From assembly GCA_937895715.1 (NCBI GenBank), contig CALBLZ010000007.1, forward strand, positions 1-11,867: a DNA stretch of 11,867 bases, read 5' to 3'. Below, piece by piece: positions 11,658 through 11,867 of this stretch. This DNA is from an uncultured Candidatus Berkelbacteria bacterium. Its GTDB lineage: Bacteria > Patescibacteriota > UBA1384 > CAILIB01. The notes under the pieces were generated by a model. The model did no database searches. It had not been told where the DNA came from and was given only the letters and a program-made list of their open reading frames with translations. A program made the position numbers and the translations under genes. Within the stretch, counting starts at the first letter, position 1. Each line of letters starts with the position of its first letter.

Positions 11658-11867
11658 ATCTTTGGCGCGTGTAGTACGTTTAAGAACGCGCTCATGCGAC
11701 TTCCTTCTTGCGCAAGTCTTTCAGTGCCCAGATCTGAAATTTTGTAATATCTGCGAGCTCTTCCATTAACAATTTTTTCTTGAGACAGAACAATTAGGCC
11801 CTCATCTAGTAACCGCTGAATATTTGTATAGAGGGTTGCAGGCCCAAGTACTACCGTTTGTAGAGAA
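11654..11867 (-). CDS. PadR-family transcriptional regulator, C-terminal part (5' end off right edge)
   Basis: This is an open frame of 70 residues to a TGA at 11654-11656, with no start because the gene enters from the right edge. It shows the second half of the PadR winged helix: VLGPATLYTNIQRLLDEGLI holds the recognition helix, then NGRARRYYKISDLGTERLAQE is the wing and following helix. PadR proteins are dimeric repressors, often of detoxification or membrane genes, and sense small molecules. Roughly 40 N-terminal residues are missing. The stop overlaps the ATG of the membrane protein as ATGA, so both are on one mRNA. The short tail after the winged helix suggests the small PadR type. Confidence 0.85.
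   Translation of the reverse strand, partial: SLQTVVLGPATLYTNIQRLLDEGLIVLSQEKIVNGRARRYYKISDLGTERLAQEGSRMSAFLNVLHAPKI

Noticed and set aside
1-11867. CRISPR array, insertion sequence or attachment site
   Set aside because: No regularly spaced repeats, transposase or integrase motifs, or terminal inverted repeats with target duplications were seen.

Overview
The window (about 11.9 kb, roughly balanced GC) is a stretch of dense bacterial chromosome with short intergenic gaps. All three stop codons (TAA, TAG and TGA) are used as stops, so the SR1/Gracilibacteria UGA recoding is excluded. There are no rRNAs, convincing tRNAs, insertion sequences or CRISPR arrays. The mix of small accessory genes, the TrmB-type regulator, the membrane-anchored thioredoxin with a low-complexity linker, and perfect bidirectional hairpin terminators would fit a Candidate Phyla Radiation (Patescibacteria) member, perhaps Saccharibacteria-like. 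That placement is inference from gene style, not from a marker gene.

Region 1 (1-3717, all minus strand) carries, in transcription order: a YdeI/OmdA-like protein, a patatin-like phospholipase, a membrane-anchored thioredoxin overlapping a CcdA/DsbD-like membrane protein by one base, a nucleotidyltransferase-fold protein, an AAC(3)-I-like N-acetyltransferase, and the N-terminus of a membrane-anchored protein that runs off the left edge. The thioredoxin and CcdA proteins look like a two-part extracytoplasmic thiol relay. Region 2 (3718-6625) holds a small single-pass membrane protein ending in a strong terminator, a minus-strand pair (four-helix membrane protein, then a zinc-less MDR oxidoreductase), and a divergent plus-strand pair (P-loop kinase-like protein, then a DUF1801 protein).

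Region 3 (6626-7962) has a DUF4342 protein divergent from a 62-residue membrane protein across an intergenic inverted repeat, then a conserved hypothetical protein and a gene-free stretch with a degenerate repeat. Region 4 (7963-10410) is the most distinctive. A TrmB-family regulator is transcribed away from a tightly overlapping three-gene operon: a small SET-domain protein, a secreted beta-rich protein and a SAM methyltransferase. The back-to-back promoters are near consensus, and a perfect 10-bp palindrome sits on the regulator's -35 box. Region 5 (10411-11867) carries a PadR-type regulator (5' end off the right edge) that overlaps, by ATGA, a multi-pass membrane protein with a permease-prefix-like N-terminus.

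A recurring theme is expression without a Shine-Dalgarno sequence. Four genes have a TAnnnT box exactly 6 nt before the start codon, and three more have one 8-9 nt before it, which predicts leaderless or nearly leaderless mRNAs. Genes inside the SET operon and the small membrane proteins use ribosome binding sites or stop-start overlaps instead.
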